64,000 bases of DNA from Achatina immaculata (GCA_009760885.1 CM019708.1:13678531-13742530), one strand, 5' to 3'; shown: positions 36,401-47,610, counted from the stretch's first letter. Translations and numbers: made by a program. The notes: generated by a model not told the origin, from the letters alone.

Positions 36401-36616
36401 TCATCATATGCTCACATATGCTTGTATATATTTCAGTATTTATATTATTTATTATTATTATTATATTATTATATGTACATTTTTAGCACTTTTTATTCCT
36501 ATAAACTTTAACGATCTTGCTCGAATATCCTTTGTTGTTTGTTTTGTGTGTGGTGTGTTTTGTTTTGTGTAGCAATTGCACTAACGTGGCTAACATGGAC
36601 TGTCTCTGTCTTCTTG

Positions 36617-36815
36617 TGAAACATGATAAACTTGTTTCATCGTTCTGTTTTCTTGTGACATATGACAAACCTGTTTCATCGTTCTGTTTTCTTGTGACAT
36701 ATGATAAACTTGTTTCATCGTTCTGTTTTCTTGTCATATATGATAAACTTGTTTCATCGTTCTGTTTTTTTGTCATATATGATAAACTTGTTTCATCGTT
36801 CTGTTTTCTTAAACT
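36617..36815 (+). repeat. 39-bp minisatellite, 5 copies
   Basis: Units contain TTGTTTCATCGTTCTGTTTT and CATATGATAAAC. The period is divisible by three, which gives a repeated open frame. Confidence 0.9.
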
Positions 36816-36899
36816 AAATTTAATTAAGCTTTCAAGGGTATGTGTCTAAAGAAAAAAAATCCTTTCTCACATAAATCAACATAATTCTTTGCACATTTT

Positions 36900-37256
36900 T
36901 ATTTATAAGAAAACTACAAATCACTTGTTTCCAGTAACCTGGTGTTAGTGCTGGCTTTTTTTTTTTTCCCAAAATCCACTTTGATAGAGGCAGATTATTT
37001 CTAACATCTTGGCTTCTTTGCTTTCGTTTATTTCATGGTGTTTGTAAGTTTTACATCGGTTCTTGTGTTCTGTTCTTTCATAGTAGAAGGTATCTTTCTG
37101 TGTGTGTGTGCCCAGGGCATATGGGGCTTCCGCAAGGGTTTTCCACAAATGCCTGTCCTTTGCCTTTTTTTCTGCTCTTGCCCAGGTGAGCCCTCTATTG
37201 CTCAACATCCTCTCTGTTGTTCTTCTCCATGAGTAGAAGGTATAGTGCTCCGACAA
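36900..37256 (-). mobile_element. LINE C-terminal fragment
   Basis: The 103-codon frame includes RGLTWARAEKKAKDRHLWKTL, which resembles the conserved end of non-LTR ORFs (arginine-rich, D-R-W/L-R-x-L). It has no start of its own and is probably a remnant. Confidence 0.6.
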
Positions 37257-37299
37257 AAAAGAGAGAGAGAGAGGAAAGGGGGGAGGGGGGGGGACGTCG

Positions 37300-37575
37300 C
37301 TGCAGCTGGAATGAGGACATCATGGAAAGTCTGAATATGTCAAAGCGAGAAGCTGCTCAACCTGGGCAGACGACACTGCATTCAGCGAGGCTATGAGAGA
37401 GACAACGTTCTGGGAATGACGCGTCACATGAATGAGATCAAGAAGTTCTTCACAGAACGAAGCTCTCATGACAGCTAATCTGAAAACAAATTTTTTATCA
37501 TTACAGTCAGTCTCTTCTCGAGAATCTCCACAGAATGATGATGAATATTCGTCACCTACATCCTAATCCTGGATA
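37300..37575 (+). mobile_element. Dispersed repeat fragment, paralogous to 35335-35410
   Basis: The end of this stretch (37495-37570), with TCTCGAGAA, a CACAGRATGATGATGAA core and TCGTCACC, recurs at 35335-35410 with about 80% identity by eye. It is probably the 3' end of a LINE. Confidence 0.5.
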
Positions 37576-37984
37576 TCTGTCGACTATAATCACGCCATGT
37601 ATGTCCATAAATAAGTACTAGTCAATACTTCAGTGAATGTAGTGGTTAGACTCTCACTGATGTCATGAGCTTGCCGTCTCTTGGGCTGTCCCGCCTTTCT
37701 CGTTTTCCCAGGAACCTTGCCCTCCAAATATGCTCTTTTTCTAATTTATTATGACTTTTAGTATGACCCAAGAAGGATAACTATCAGTTTTGAACAAATT
37801 ACCATCCAAGAGCAGTTCTTCTAAGACATTTTTGTGTGTGCTCATTTAATCATTCCAAAACTTTCTGAATCCCTTCTGTTAATTGCCATTTCAAAACACG
37901 TGACTTTTTGTTTTTTTAGCAAGCGCTGAAGTTAAGAAATAGTACCAGGCATTCATTTCCCAGAATACTTTTTTTGTGTGTATT

Positions 37985-38700
37985 TTCTGTGCCTGTAGTG
38001 CGTTCTGCATATAGGGTAGTAGCCAGCCACCCACAGCTAACATACTAGCATCAGGGTTGGCGACCCACAGCTGACGTGCTAGCATCAGGGTTGGCGGCTC
38101 ACAGTTGATATGCTAGCATCAGGTTTGGCGACCCACAGCTGACAAGCTAGCATCAGGTTTGGCGATCCACAGCTGACATGCTAGCATCAGGGTTGGCGAC
38201 CTACAGCTGACATGCTAGCATCAGGGTTGGCGATCCACAGCTGACATGCCAGCATCAGGGTTGGCGACCCACAGTTGATATGCTAGCATCAGGTTTGGCG
38301 ACCCACACCTGACATGCTAGCATCAGGGTTGGCGACCCACAGTTGATATACTAGAGTCAAAGTTGGCGACCCTCAGCTGACATGGTAGCATCAGTGTTGG
38401 CGACCAACAACTGGCATGCTAGCATCAGGGTTGGCGACCCATAGCTGACCAAGACCTTGTCCCACCTCTCCGCTGATAACCCCAATAACAAGCCTGGTCT
38501 GGATAACATGGCTGCGATCGCCATAGTCCCCATGGTGGTGGAGCCTGCTGAGGAAGAATTGCACACACCCTGCTCAGGGAGTGAAAAAAAATTGTCGTCG
38601 TAACCTGCTCCCAATCCGACACGATGCTGTACCTCCACATCCTCACATCATCTGCTGCAAAGAACATGAGCTCCTAGTTACAGAGAGACAGAAGAAGAAA
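37985..38700 (+). mobile_element. Dispersed element with internal 34-bp array, copy 1
   Basis: The array at 38029-38458 is followed by a unique body (ACCTCTCCGCTGATAACCCC, TGGTGGAGCCTGCTGAGGAA, CTGCTGCAAAGAACATGAG) and an AGAAGAA tail. The same body follows the same array at 45478-46010. Confidence 0.65.
38029..38458 (+). repeat. 34-bp minisatellite, ~12 copies
   Basis: Units contain GCTGACATGCTAGCATCAGG followed by GTTGGCGACCCACA. Confidence 0.88.
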
Positions 38701-39457
38701 TATACAGTCAAATACAGTTCCAGCGCATGAAGTGAAAAATCACATTAACAACAAACCCCAGTTCTTAAAATATGGAACAACTTGCTAGTTTATAGTCGAT
38801 AAACAGGAAAAATACGGCCATACAAGTGCATGCAAACAAACATTTCTATATGTATACACGTGAACTGTTTGACATGGAACATTTGCAGGTAATTGACAGT
38901 TGCTGTAACGAGGGGGCGGGGCAGACATGGATGTATTCTAAATGCTATTATAATTGACCTATTACTAACATACGAATGCACTTTCCTACGTACATGTTCA
39001 TTAGAACGTTCAAAATAACGGCGAATACATTCTGACACAGCTGACCATGTTTGTACCACAGGCAGGAAAAAAAAAAGTCTGAGCACGTGGTATCTCCTGC
39101 CAGTCTGATCACGTGGTACTTTCTGCCATATCTCTTTCATGATCTAAAATTAAACTCTTCAGACTATGTAGCCCGTGTTTACTGAAGCAAATAAGAATGT
39201 GATCTGACAGTAAATTTAAGAAAAAAAAGGTTTACAAGTTTTTGTGATCGTCCCTTCCATCAGCAGCACACTTCTTTAAAACTTATAATGATGTATCATA
39301 ATTCCATTATAATGAAACAAGTTTCTTAAATCTGTTAACTCTTTGCCATCCATTTTATAAAGGATACACCTACGTACAACCAATTTAACAGCAGCTTCAT
39401 CTGCCTATTTTGAATAATTTGGATGTTAATTTTACCATCTTAACTGTATTCTGATAG

Positions 39458-39717
39458 GCAATGGTAAAGTTTCCGTTTCCATGTCACTAAGGCACATTAG
39501 GGAAACGATGTTAGGCCCGTGTTATCACGACCTTCGGCGACTGAAAGTGTGACGTGGTCAGTATCAAGCCAGGACGCATTTACCTTCCCAGATTTTTCTG
39601 GTACCCAGGCTGGGTGGACCCCCAGGACCTTCTGGGACTTGAACCCATTACCAGTGGATTAGTAAACCGACCGACTAACCACTAGAGCTAACAAGACCTC
39701 TTAACTTTACAGGTTAT
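39458..39717 (-). mobile_element. Full-length tRNA-derived SINE with 14-bp target-site duplication
   Basis: The minus strand has a tRNA-like head (GTTAGCTCTAGTGGTTAGTC, B-box GGGTTCAAGTCCC) and the common core (TGATACTGACCACGTCAC), then a TTTACC tail. CTGTATTCTGATAG occurs on both sides, at 39444-39457 and 39718-39731. About 17 extra bases separate the right duplication from the tRNA start. Confidence 0.82.
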
Positions 39718-39767
39718 CTGTATTCTGATAGCAGGTTTACATTAATATAATTTGCGCGTGAATCTTA

Positions 39768-40339
39768 AGTCCCGTGACGTTTTCATGCTGTAGGGTGTGA
39801 AGTGTTAGTTCCTAGGCCACTACAGGATCTGAGGTAGGGGTGTGAAGTGTTAGTTCCTAGGCCACTACAGGATCTGAGGTAGGGGTGTGAAGTGTTAGTT
39901 CCTAGGCCACTACAGGATCTGAGGTAGGGGTGTGAAGTGTTAGTTCCTAGGCCACTACAGGATCTGAGGTAGGGGTGTGAAGTGTTAGTTCCTAGGCCAC
40001 TACAGGATCTGAGGAAGGGGTGTGAAGTGTTAGTTCCTAGGCCACTACAGGATCTGAGGTAGGGGTGTGAAGTGTTAGTTCCTAGGCCACTACAGGATCT
40101 GAGGAAGGGGTGTGAAGTGTTAGTTCCTAGGCCACTACAGGATCTGAGGAAGGGGGTGCCAGCAACTTGCTTCGCTGTTGGTATATTCTAAGGAAACCCC
40201 AGGTACCCATTTTTGAGACTGGGTTGGCTCCTTTACCGGTGGGTCTGAAAAAAGAAAATTCCAACCGAGTGCGAAATCGAACCAGGGAGCTTCTGATCGG
40301 CAGGCGAATGCATTAACCACTATACCACTGCGACTCCTT
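39768..40339 (-). mobile_element. SINE of a second family carrying a 45-bp array
   Basis: On the minus strand the head (40340 leftwards) has TGGTATAGTGGTTAATGC and GGTTCGATTTC, good A- and B-box matches with a tRNA-Gly or Asp look. The body includes GGGTACCTGGGG, then eight 45-bp units. AATCTTA is present at 39761-39767 and 40340-40346, which would place the array inside the insertion. Confidence 0.65.
39796..40155 (-). repeat. 45-bp minisatellite, 8 copies
   Basis: Units start at 39796, 39841, 39886, 39931, 39976, 40021, 40066 and 40111. They contain GTGTGAAGTGTTAGTTCC and CCACTACAGGATCTGAGG and are almost identical, so the amplification is recent. Confidence 0.9.
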
Positions 40340-40375
40340 AATCTTATCTATATTTTTTAAAGTGCAAACGGCAAC

Positions 40376-40605
40376 ACAATGAAAGCAGTTAGCTTATTTC
40401 ACACAGGATGTGAACACACAAAATGAAAGCAGTTAGCTTATTTCACACAGGATGTGAACACACAAAATGAAAGCAGTTAGCTTATTTCACACAGGATGTG
40501 AACACACAAAATGAAAGCAGTTAGCTTATTTCACACAGGATGTGAACACACAAAATGAAAGCAGTTAGCTTATTTCACACAGGATGAGAACACACAAATT
40601 GAACA
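40376..40605 (+). repeat. 44-bp minisatellite, 5 copies
   Basis: Units start at 40381, 40425, 40469, 40513 and 40557 and contain GAAAGCAGTTAGCTTATTTC. It lies just outside the 39768-40339 SINE. Confidence 0.92.
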
Positions 40606-41627
40606 CTGATTTTACTACAGTTTGACTTCTGGATTTCTGGAAAGTGAAGTTGGAGTACCTATTTTAATCCATGCGAAGTTAATGGGCAAATAGACGGCCA
40701 CTAGATGGCGTGGTTTGTAGTGCAAGGGAGAGAAGTATGTGGCCATGTTAGCTTTGACGAAAAGAAGAATCATATTTTATTATTGTGATTACATCTGTTG
40801 CTGGTAGTTCCATTAGTTGCACTTGAGTGTTTATGTTTTTGTAAATAAGTAGCATTTTTATGACTTTTACACTCGATTTGTGCTGTTGTTTTTGTGTATG
40901 TGGTATTTTTATAGCTTGTACAGTCAATTTGTGTTATTGTTTTTGTAAGAAAGTGGTATTTTCATAGCTTTTACAGTCAATTTGAGCTTTTGTTTCTATT
41001 CATACCTCTATTTTTTTCAGTCAACTTCAGGGACTAGGGCAGCGGAAAGTGGCCTCTAACGTATAATATTGCTGTGCTTGTTGACGGGGCGATGATTTCG
41101 TGTCTTTTCTTGTGAATATTGTGAAGTGCGGATTCCTCATATGGTATTTGTTGCTTACGGCTGCCAGCTTCTCTCATAAAACCCGTTTTTTTTGCTGTTT
41201 CCAGGAAGAGAGTCATCGTTTTCTGAGTTTATTTTGCTGCAGGCTGACATCCGCCAGTACTTTTTGGCAAATTGAACCTCACGTTCGATAAAAGTAGGCA
41301 ATTTTTAAACGAATATAATATGCTTGTTACTTTCGTTGCCTAAAACGCGCAGACGAAGCCAATTCGAATTAAGTGGGTATTTCTTATTTGTTGAAGATTT
41401 TCTATTGTTTCGTTCTTCATTGTTGATGCATTTTCCTTTCATTTCCCTTCGTTTTTGTTAGTCTTGTCCAAACAAGGCGCCAGCCCAAATATCGCAATAT
41501 TGCTTTGTTATCTGCCAGAGCGTCCTGCTGTTGAGAGTTTTTTTTTTTTTCTGGAAAGAGGAGATACAGGAAGAAAGAGGACACTCGAGGAAACCGCCAT
41601 GTTCCGAAGATTAGGCCTCCATATTCC
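40606..41627. other. Unique stretch with CTCF-like site
   Basis: T-rich triplet-like repeats near 40800-41000 (TTTGTG-TATTTTTATAGCTT). No gene recognised. Confidence 0.5.
40698..40710 (+). promoter_or_regulatory. CTCF-like motif
   Basis: CCACTAGATGGCG, flanked by GG and TGG, fits the bilaterian CTCF core CCANNAGRNGGC. It is a single match in 64 kb and so may be chance. Confidence 0.3.
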
Positions 41628-41692
41628 TTGTGAGTGAGTGAGTCAGTGAGTGAGTCAGTGAGTCAGTGAGTCAGTGAGTGGACGAATGAATG
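41628..41692 (+). repeat. GTGA/GTCA tetranucleotide array
   Basis: GTGAGTGAGTCA repeats, then GAATGAATGAA. Confidence 0.85.
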
Positions 41693-41999
41693 AACTTTAT
41701 TTTCAAAGGGTGAAGAATTTGTCACGCAGGTCCGTCTTATATTCTGCCCTTCATCATTCCATCTTTCATTCTCCCCACACAATCAATTTAATATAAATAT
41801 GCAAATTACATGAAAAAAAATAATGCAAAATGAAATTATTACATTCACAAATGTAAGACAATGAACTATTACTTTCATAAGTACAAAATAATGAACTACA
41901 TGAGAGGTTACTAATCTAACAAGATCGTGCGCACATACAACACACATGCACATACTCACACACACAAACACACATACACACAAAAAATACATTTTCAAT

Positions 42000-42304
42000 G
42001 GTTCAAAATTCAGACTCCGGCTTCATTTCATTCAGGACAACCCCATATATGACCCGCCGCATGCCGCAGCATCCACCCAAGAGCATGTTTGCTGATAGTT
42101 CCCGTCAAGTGTTTTTTGTTTACGATGCGTTTTCTGCCACACAGTTCCTATTTCCTACCAGCACCTTTAACAAGTCCTAGCTCCAGTAGTCTCTTCACAT
42201 CTACATTCTTCTTCCATTCCTATTCCCGCTCTTCACTTTCCCGCAATCTGTCCAATACAGCCTTAGCAAAGTCCTCCTCGTCCAATATCAGTCTACCATC
42301 CTAG
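42000..42304 (-). pseudogene. Coding-like segment downstream of RT fragment, unrecognised
   Basis: The minus strand can be read with only two stops as DGRLILDEEDFAKAVLDRL, EWKKNVDVKRLLELGLVKGAG and HALGWMLRHAAGHIWG. It is acidic and helical in character, unlike the basic C-terminal domain of the other LINEs. It may be part of the same LINE, captured sequence or a decayed exon. Confidence 0.3.
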
Positions 42305-42309
42305 TCTAC

Positions 42310-42615
42310 GTAGCTGCCAAGGTATGCATGTTGACTGACTTCTTCAACATCTGTCCCTTCTACGCCTATTTTTTCCATTTTGATTAATGCGAAGTTTCAT
42401 TATTTTTGTTTGGTCCTTGTTAATTTCAAGTCCTATTTTACTAGCCAGTGAAGACAGGCTATCTGTTTTTTTCTTGCATGGAATTCACATTGTTATTGAT
42501 AAGAGTTATGTCATCAGTAAAAATAAGATCTTCTAGTTGGGTCCCATGTACCCAGTCAATACCTGTGTTACCTGTGCAGCATTTTTTCATTATGAAGTTT
42601 ATTGTGGTTCCAAGA
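42310..42615 (-). mobile_element. LINE reverse-transcriptase fragment with altered catalytic box
   Basis: The minus strand reads GIDWVHGTQLEDLIFTDDITLINNNVNSMQEK followed by LASKIGLEINKDQTKIMKL. This is RT motif C and the downstream block of a LINE not otherwise seen here; the box is FTDD instead of F/YADD. Stops follow. Confidence 0.75.
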
Positions 42616-42639
42616 AGCAACCTAATATATTATATACAC

Positions 42640-42643
42640 ACAC

Positions 42644-42681
<38 letters not shown>

Positions 42682-43075
42682 GTTTGTATATGTAAATGGA
42701 TGTTTGTGTATGTATGTACGTTCCAGTATAACTCTAGAACGCCTGGAGCAACTTCAACAAAACTTGATACACATATGACTTACATCCAGTGAAACTTTGC
42801 TTTCTCGATCACGATCAACAAGTCACAGGGGCAGTCTACACATTAAAGATTAAAGTCTTTTTACAAATTCACTATAATATTAATTTAACTCAAAACTCGA
42901 TTATATACAACATTTTTAGTTTCACCTCCAGGAACAAGAATAAATAATTTCTAGCAAGCAACATAAGGTTGCCCGAGGGAGAAACATGGCGATCTCCGCA
43001 GTATTAATAATTAATAAATTCCCGAGCAACGCTGGGTAATCAACTTATATATATATATATATATATATATAAGCA
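42640..43075 (+). mobile_element. Microsatellite-flanked, Helitron-like non-autonomous element
   Basis: An AT array (42645-42676) leads into GTACGTTCCAGTATAACTC and AACTTCAACAAAACTTGATA. The element ends with a hairpin-forming CCCGAGCAACGCTGGG at about 43021, followed by TAATCAACT and another AT array (43047-43071). This arrangement is known from dispersed invertebrate repeats. The exact class is uncertain because the expected CTAG end is not present. Confidence 0.45.
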
Positions 43076-43987
43076 CAGGTCGTTCTTGAGCTGTAGTCAA
43101 AATCAACAGTATCTTCTGCCTGGATGACGATGATGTTCCATGTTGAGCTGTCACTGTTTGCACACGTAAGTCACCATACATACGAACATACGCTCATCCA
43201 TCCAGTAGATCAGGCCATGCACATATGATTTAAAATCGTGTACAGCATGGCAAGAGTCACGACATAACGGACCAGCTAAAGCTGGGACTGAGACACCAGA
43301 ATTTTATAGAGTGACAAGAAATTAAAAATTCATTCAGATTCATTCACGTGCGCATGAGATTTACGGGAAACCTCCCTTTTCGTTTTTTAATGGAAAAACT
43401 CGTAAATGTTGCAAAGACGTAAAGAGGAATACAAAGATTTATTGGCCATTTTGTCCTTTCTGTAAAATCGTTACGGAGGGTTTTCTCCCTGAACTGGAGC
43501 GCCCTCGTTGGACGTGAGAGGGTTAATGTGAATTGTGGAAATGTTGACCTCACTAGTTTGAACGCGCTGGTAGTTCCACCGACTTGTTTATTGTCCGACG
43601 GAGGATGTGTCTTCTCCCTCTAGTTTATTATGTCAACAACTTGTTTTACGTTTCTCTATCGAATTACACAGCGTCCCTTTACTTTTTATCTCTTTTTTTA
43701 ATCTAGTTTTCGTTTTAATCAATTTCTTTATCATCTATATGAGAGATCTTTGCGTTATTCATGATGAAGATATCTGTCAAAGAAATGAGGAATATAAAAA
43801 ATGTTCCAATTTAAATTGAAAGCTAATTTTCTTATTGTTTTTTTTTTTCAGTAAAGTACTAAAAACGAATATGAAGAGATTGTGTCTGGTAACAAAACAC
43901 CGATATAACATTTCGTCTGTTATCTCATTCAGAAAGCATGGGAATATGGAGAACATAAAAATTTCTGCTGAAAAACAGGCAGGCAGA
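43076..43987. other. Unique stretch, no gene recognised
   Basis: Short frames only. An acceptor-like T-run plus CAG lies near 43850. Confidence 0.5.
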
Positions 43988-44004
43988 CAAATAGACAGAC
44001 AGAC

Positions 44005-44096
<92 letters not shown>
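43988..44096 (+). repeat. GATA tetranucleotide array
   Basis: Starts with AGACAGAC units and becomes pure GATA. Confidence 0.95.
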
Positions 44097-44098
<2 letters not shown>

Positions 44099-45012
44099 GT
44101 TTTAACTCTCTAATATCACTTCACATGAATCTTCCTCTACTCCAATGTTTGTCTACGAATATAATTTCCCGAGGCCTAAACAATCAAAACAAAAGGAACT
44201 CTGCAAGTTATAAACAGTTAAAGACCGTATACGTTATTGGTACACCTTATATACATTTATATATAATATCTACTAGCACTTACATAAAAGAACACAAGAA
44301 AACAAATGACAGAAAGAACTGTGAAATAACTGAATGGTCGTAAATCCCAGCAATCTCTCACAGGTAAGAAACTAACACCATGACCTTTCAGCCCAAGTAA
44401 CTGTAACACAAAATCAATTTAAAAACTCCACCTAGCTAGCTGCAACAACGAAACTAATTATTCTAATTTACGATGCAGATAAATGCAAGGCGAAAAGGCA
44501 GGAACGTTGAGGGATATAACATCTACAGAGCATGATCACATTAAAAAGTGGTTGTAAGGCAAGCTATGATCGACACGAAACAATTAATAATAAAAAAAAA
44601 CACACACAGATAACATAAAAAAGATGAACTTCAAATAACCAATGAATGAATAGAAACATGAGCGGGCGGGTAGTACAGCTATTTTGTACGAGAAAATATT
44701 TAAACATAAATTATACGCAGAATTAAAAGCAAAAGAGGAAAAAAAGCTGAATAAATTACACGTGGCAAAACATCAGAAAATTAAACAAATCCCAACAGAA
44801 GAGGTTCAGGAAATTGCAGGAAAAATAAACAGCAAAATAACTTGTTTCTCAGCGCCCAAGTGAGGCAGTAAATCAGGTCGGTCCATGTTAAACACCGAAG
44901 AAATAAATATGGTTTCTCTGTTTATATTTCGTATGTTGTGCTTGTTGTTTGTGTTATTTCTCTTTTCTGTTTTCCCTTTCTTATTCACTGTGTTATGTTT
45001 TGTTTAATAGTC
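44097..45012. other. AT-rich unique stretch
   Basis: No gene or element recognised. Confidence 0.5.
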
Positions 45013-45377
45013 CCTGTTAGCTTGTGTTATTCTTGCTGTTGTTATCATTTGTGCTGTTAGCTTGTGTTATTCTCGCTGTTGTTATCATTTGTGCTGTTAA
45101 CTTGTGTTATTCTTGCTGTTGTTATCATTTGTGTTGTTAGCTTGTGTTATTTTTGCTGTTGTTATCATTTGTGCTGTTAGCTTGTGTTATTCTTGCTGTT
45201 GTTATCATTTGTGTTGTTAGCTTGTGTTATTCTTGCTGTTGTTATCATTTGTGCTGTTAGCTTGTGTTATTCTTGCTGTTGTTATCATTTGTGCTGTTAG
45301 CTTGTGTTATTCTTGCTGTTGTTATCATTTGTGCTGTTAGCTTGTGTTATTCTTGCTGTTGTTATCATTTGTGTTAT
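45013..45377 (+). repeat. 40-bp minisatellite, 9 copies
   Basis: Units contain CTTGTGTTATTCTTGCTGTT and GTTATCATTTGTGCTG. They start every 40 bp. Confidence 0.93.
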
Positions 45378-45439
45378 GCTTTTTATTACGTTAAATACTG
45401 ATTCCGACGTTCCTCTCTGATGTGAACTCTGACCTCAGC

Positions 45440-46012
45440 CGCAGCTGGGGACAATGATGTCCGATCTGGCAATCAGCAACTCACAGCTGACATGCTGGCG
45501 TCAGGGTTCGCGAACTGTAGCTGAAATGCTGCGTCAGGGTTGCCGAACTGTAATTGACATGCTGGCGTCAGGGTTGGCGAACTGTGGCTGACATGCTGGC
45601 GTCAGGGTTGACGAACTGTGGCTGACATGCTGGCGTCAGGGTTGGCGAACTGTAACTAACATGCTGGCGTCAGGGTTGGCGAACTGTGGCTGACATTCTG
45701 GCGTCAGGGTTGTCGAACTGTAGCTGACATGCTGGCGTCAGGTTTGGCGAACTATAGCTGACATGCTGGCGTCAGGTTTGGCGAACTATAGCTGATCACA
45801 GCCCTGTGCTACCTCTCAGTTGGCACCCTCAGTAACAGGCCTAGCAGTGGAGCCTGATAAAGAAGTATTGCGCAACCCTCCTGCTCTTTAGCTGCACGCA
45901 GAGACTGCTTCCAAGCCTACACGACACTTGGTCTCCACTCCTTCACTGCAACGGCTGCAAAGAACACTAGTCGCAGTTCTAAAGAAACTGAAGACAAGAC
46001 AAGACAAGACAC
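45440..46012 (+). mobile_element. Dispersed element with internal 34-bp array, copy 2
   Basis: The array (45478-45800) is followed by ACCTCTCAGTTGGCACCCTC, GTGGAGCCTGATAAAGAAGT and CGGCTGCAAAGAACACTAG, with an AAGAC tail. It is homologous to 37985-38700. Confidence 0.65.
45478..45800 (+). repeat. 34-bp minisatellite, ~9 copies
   Basis: Units contain GCTGACATGCTGGCGTCAGG then GTTGGCGAACTGTG, the same unit as at 38029 with fixed differences. Confidence 0.88.
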
Positions 46013-46249
46013 CTGCAACTTCTCTGCTACTTGTAACGATGCTAACGTTTTTTCCCGCTGTTGTCACGTGTTGTACATTTGTCTTTTGCCCTATATCACG
46101 TGTTCCATGTCACGTGACGCAAGTAGAGCGACCATTAACATCCGGTTAAATGGTTGTGATGTGGCGTGATAGATTGCCACAACATTTCTTTTCAAGATGT
46201 CGCATTCTCTTTGTCTTCTTCAGAGTCGTTCTTTTGATGTTTTATATAT

Positions 46250-46316
46250 TATCTTATATCTTATATCCTTCCCGTGCCGTTAAACGTCACATAGGGCTCG
46301 CAAAGTAGTTCGCCAA
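46250..46316 (-). mobile_element. LINE-B terminal fragment, about 65 bp
   Basis: Only the last part of the family remains (CACGGGAAGGATATAAG and about 40 bp 5' of it), with the same order and orientation as at 29770. It lies directly beside the LINE-A fragment at 46336. Confidence 0.65.
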
Positions 46317-46335
46317 TTATATATATATATATATC

Positions 46336-46870
46336 TCAGATCTCATTTGCATGTCCCTTGTGGAACTTTTCCTCCCTAACAGCACTCCTGTAGGCCTCTC
46401 TGTTGTGAGCAAGATGGCCTGCTGCTGCGGCATCCGTTTGCAGATCATCAACGATGTCTTGCAGCCATCTTTGTTTTGGTCTTCCTCTTTTTCTTTTTCC
46501 CATTATGTATCCTTCCAATAATGTATCCTTCTCTAAATTATCATGACGTTTAATGTGTCCAAAATATTTAAGTTTTCTCTCTTTAATCCTCTTTACTAGT
46601 CAGCCTTCTTCAATATTAAGCTCTTGTAGTATAGATATATTTGTTCTTTTTTGTGTCCAGGATATTTGGAGAACTTTTCTGTAGCATTTACATTCAAAGG
46701 CATTTATGTGTTTCTCAGCTGTTTTGTTAAGTGTCCAGGTCTCACAGGCATATGTTGCGATGAGAAAGAAGCATGCCTTTAAAAATCCTATTTTTGTAGT
46801 TCTGTCTGCTCCTCTCCACAGATTCTTTATTTGTTTTACTTTCTGAAGAGCGATAGATGTCCTCCTTTAC

Positions 46871-46872
<2 letters not shown>
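46336..46872 (-). mobile_element. LINE-A 3' fragment, reverse orientation
   Basis: Read on the minus strand it runs from the TSIALQKVKQ region to the C-terminal GKRKRGRPKQRWLQDIVDDLQ block and ends FHKGHANEI. The 5' truncation point (46872) coincides with a 57-bp AT microsatellite, and the 3' end meets another short AT run at 46319-46334. Confidence 0.85.

Positions 46873-46929
<57 letters not shown>
46872..46929. repeat. AT dinucleotide array
   Basis: Located at the 5' truncation of the LINE-A copy. Confidence 0.95.
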
Positions 46930-46932
<3 letters not shown>

Positions 46933-47129
46933 ATGTTCCTCCCACAAATGTGTTACTCCACGCCTTCAAGATAACGTTAGTAATTTTCATAAATGTTCTT
47001 TCGGTTTGTTTCGTTATTTTGAATTTCAAATTTGGTTTATTTAGCCAATGATTCCTATCTAACCTTTCATGTTGCTGTTTGGGTTTCTCGGTATATTTCC
47101 AGAAGTTATTTCAGAAGGTAGTTAAGTGT

Positions 47130-47610
47130 CCTGACCTGAGTGATGTAGGGAATAACAAGCTGGTATCCCTCAAGCAGAGGTCAATGGGTCAGTTCCGGCT
47201 GCAGACACCCCAGTCACCCATCAGTAGCCATGGGTACCCAGTTACTTCTGGGTGTATGAATGAGAAAGCGGCCAGGACTGATCTTCTGGGTGTATGAATG
47301 AGAAAGCGGCCAGGACTGATCTTCTGGGTGTATGAATGAGAAAGCGGCCAGGACTGATCTTCTGGGTGTATGAATGAGAAAGCGGCCAGGACTGATCTTC
47401 TGGGTGTATGAATGAGAAAGCGGCCAGGACTGATCTTCTGGGTGTATGAATGAGAAAGCGGACAGGACTGATCTTCTGGGTGTATGAATGAGAAAGCGGC
47501 CAGGACTGATCTTCTGGGTGTATGAATGAGAAGACGGGCAGGACTGATGCTGAGCTCATCAACCTCCAGTGTGTTGTGAGGCCGCGGAAAATATGGGAAC
47601 TAAAATGATA
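47130..47610 (+). mobile_element. SINE with internally amplified core
   Basis: A decayed tRNA-like head (B-box-like GGGTCAGTTCCGG), the CACCCATCAGTAG and GGGTACC joint, then eight 38-bp units that contain AAAGCGGCCAGGACTGATCT. The body resumes with GTTGTGAGGCCGCGGAAAAT, comparable to the post-core part of 14005-14300. Confidence 0.68.
47247..47545 (+). repeat. 38-bp minisatellite made from SINE core, 8 copies
   Basis: Units start every 38 bp from 47247. They are near-identical; one has GCGGACAGG for GCGGCCAGG. The unit overlaps the same core segment that is amplified at 4100-4387. Confidence 0.85.
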
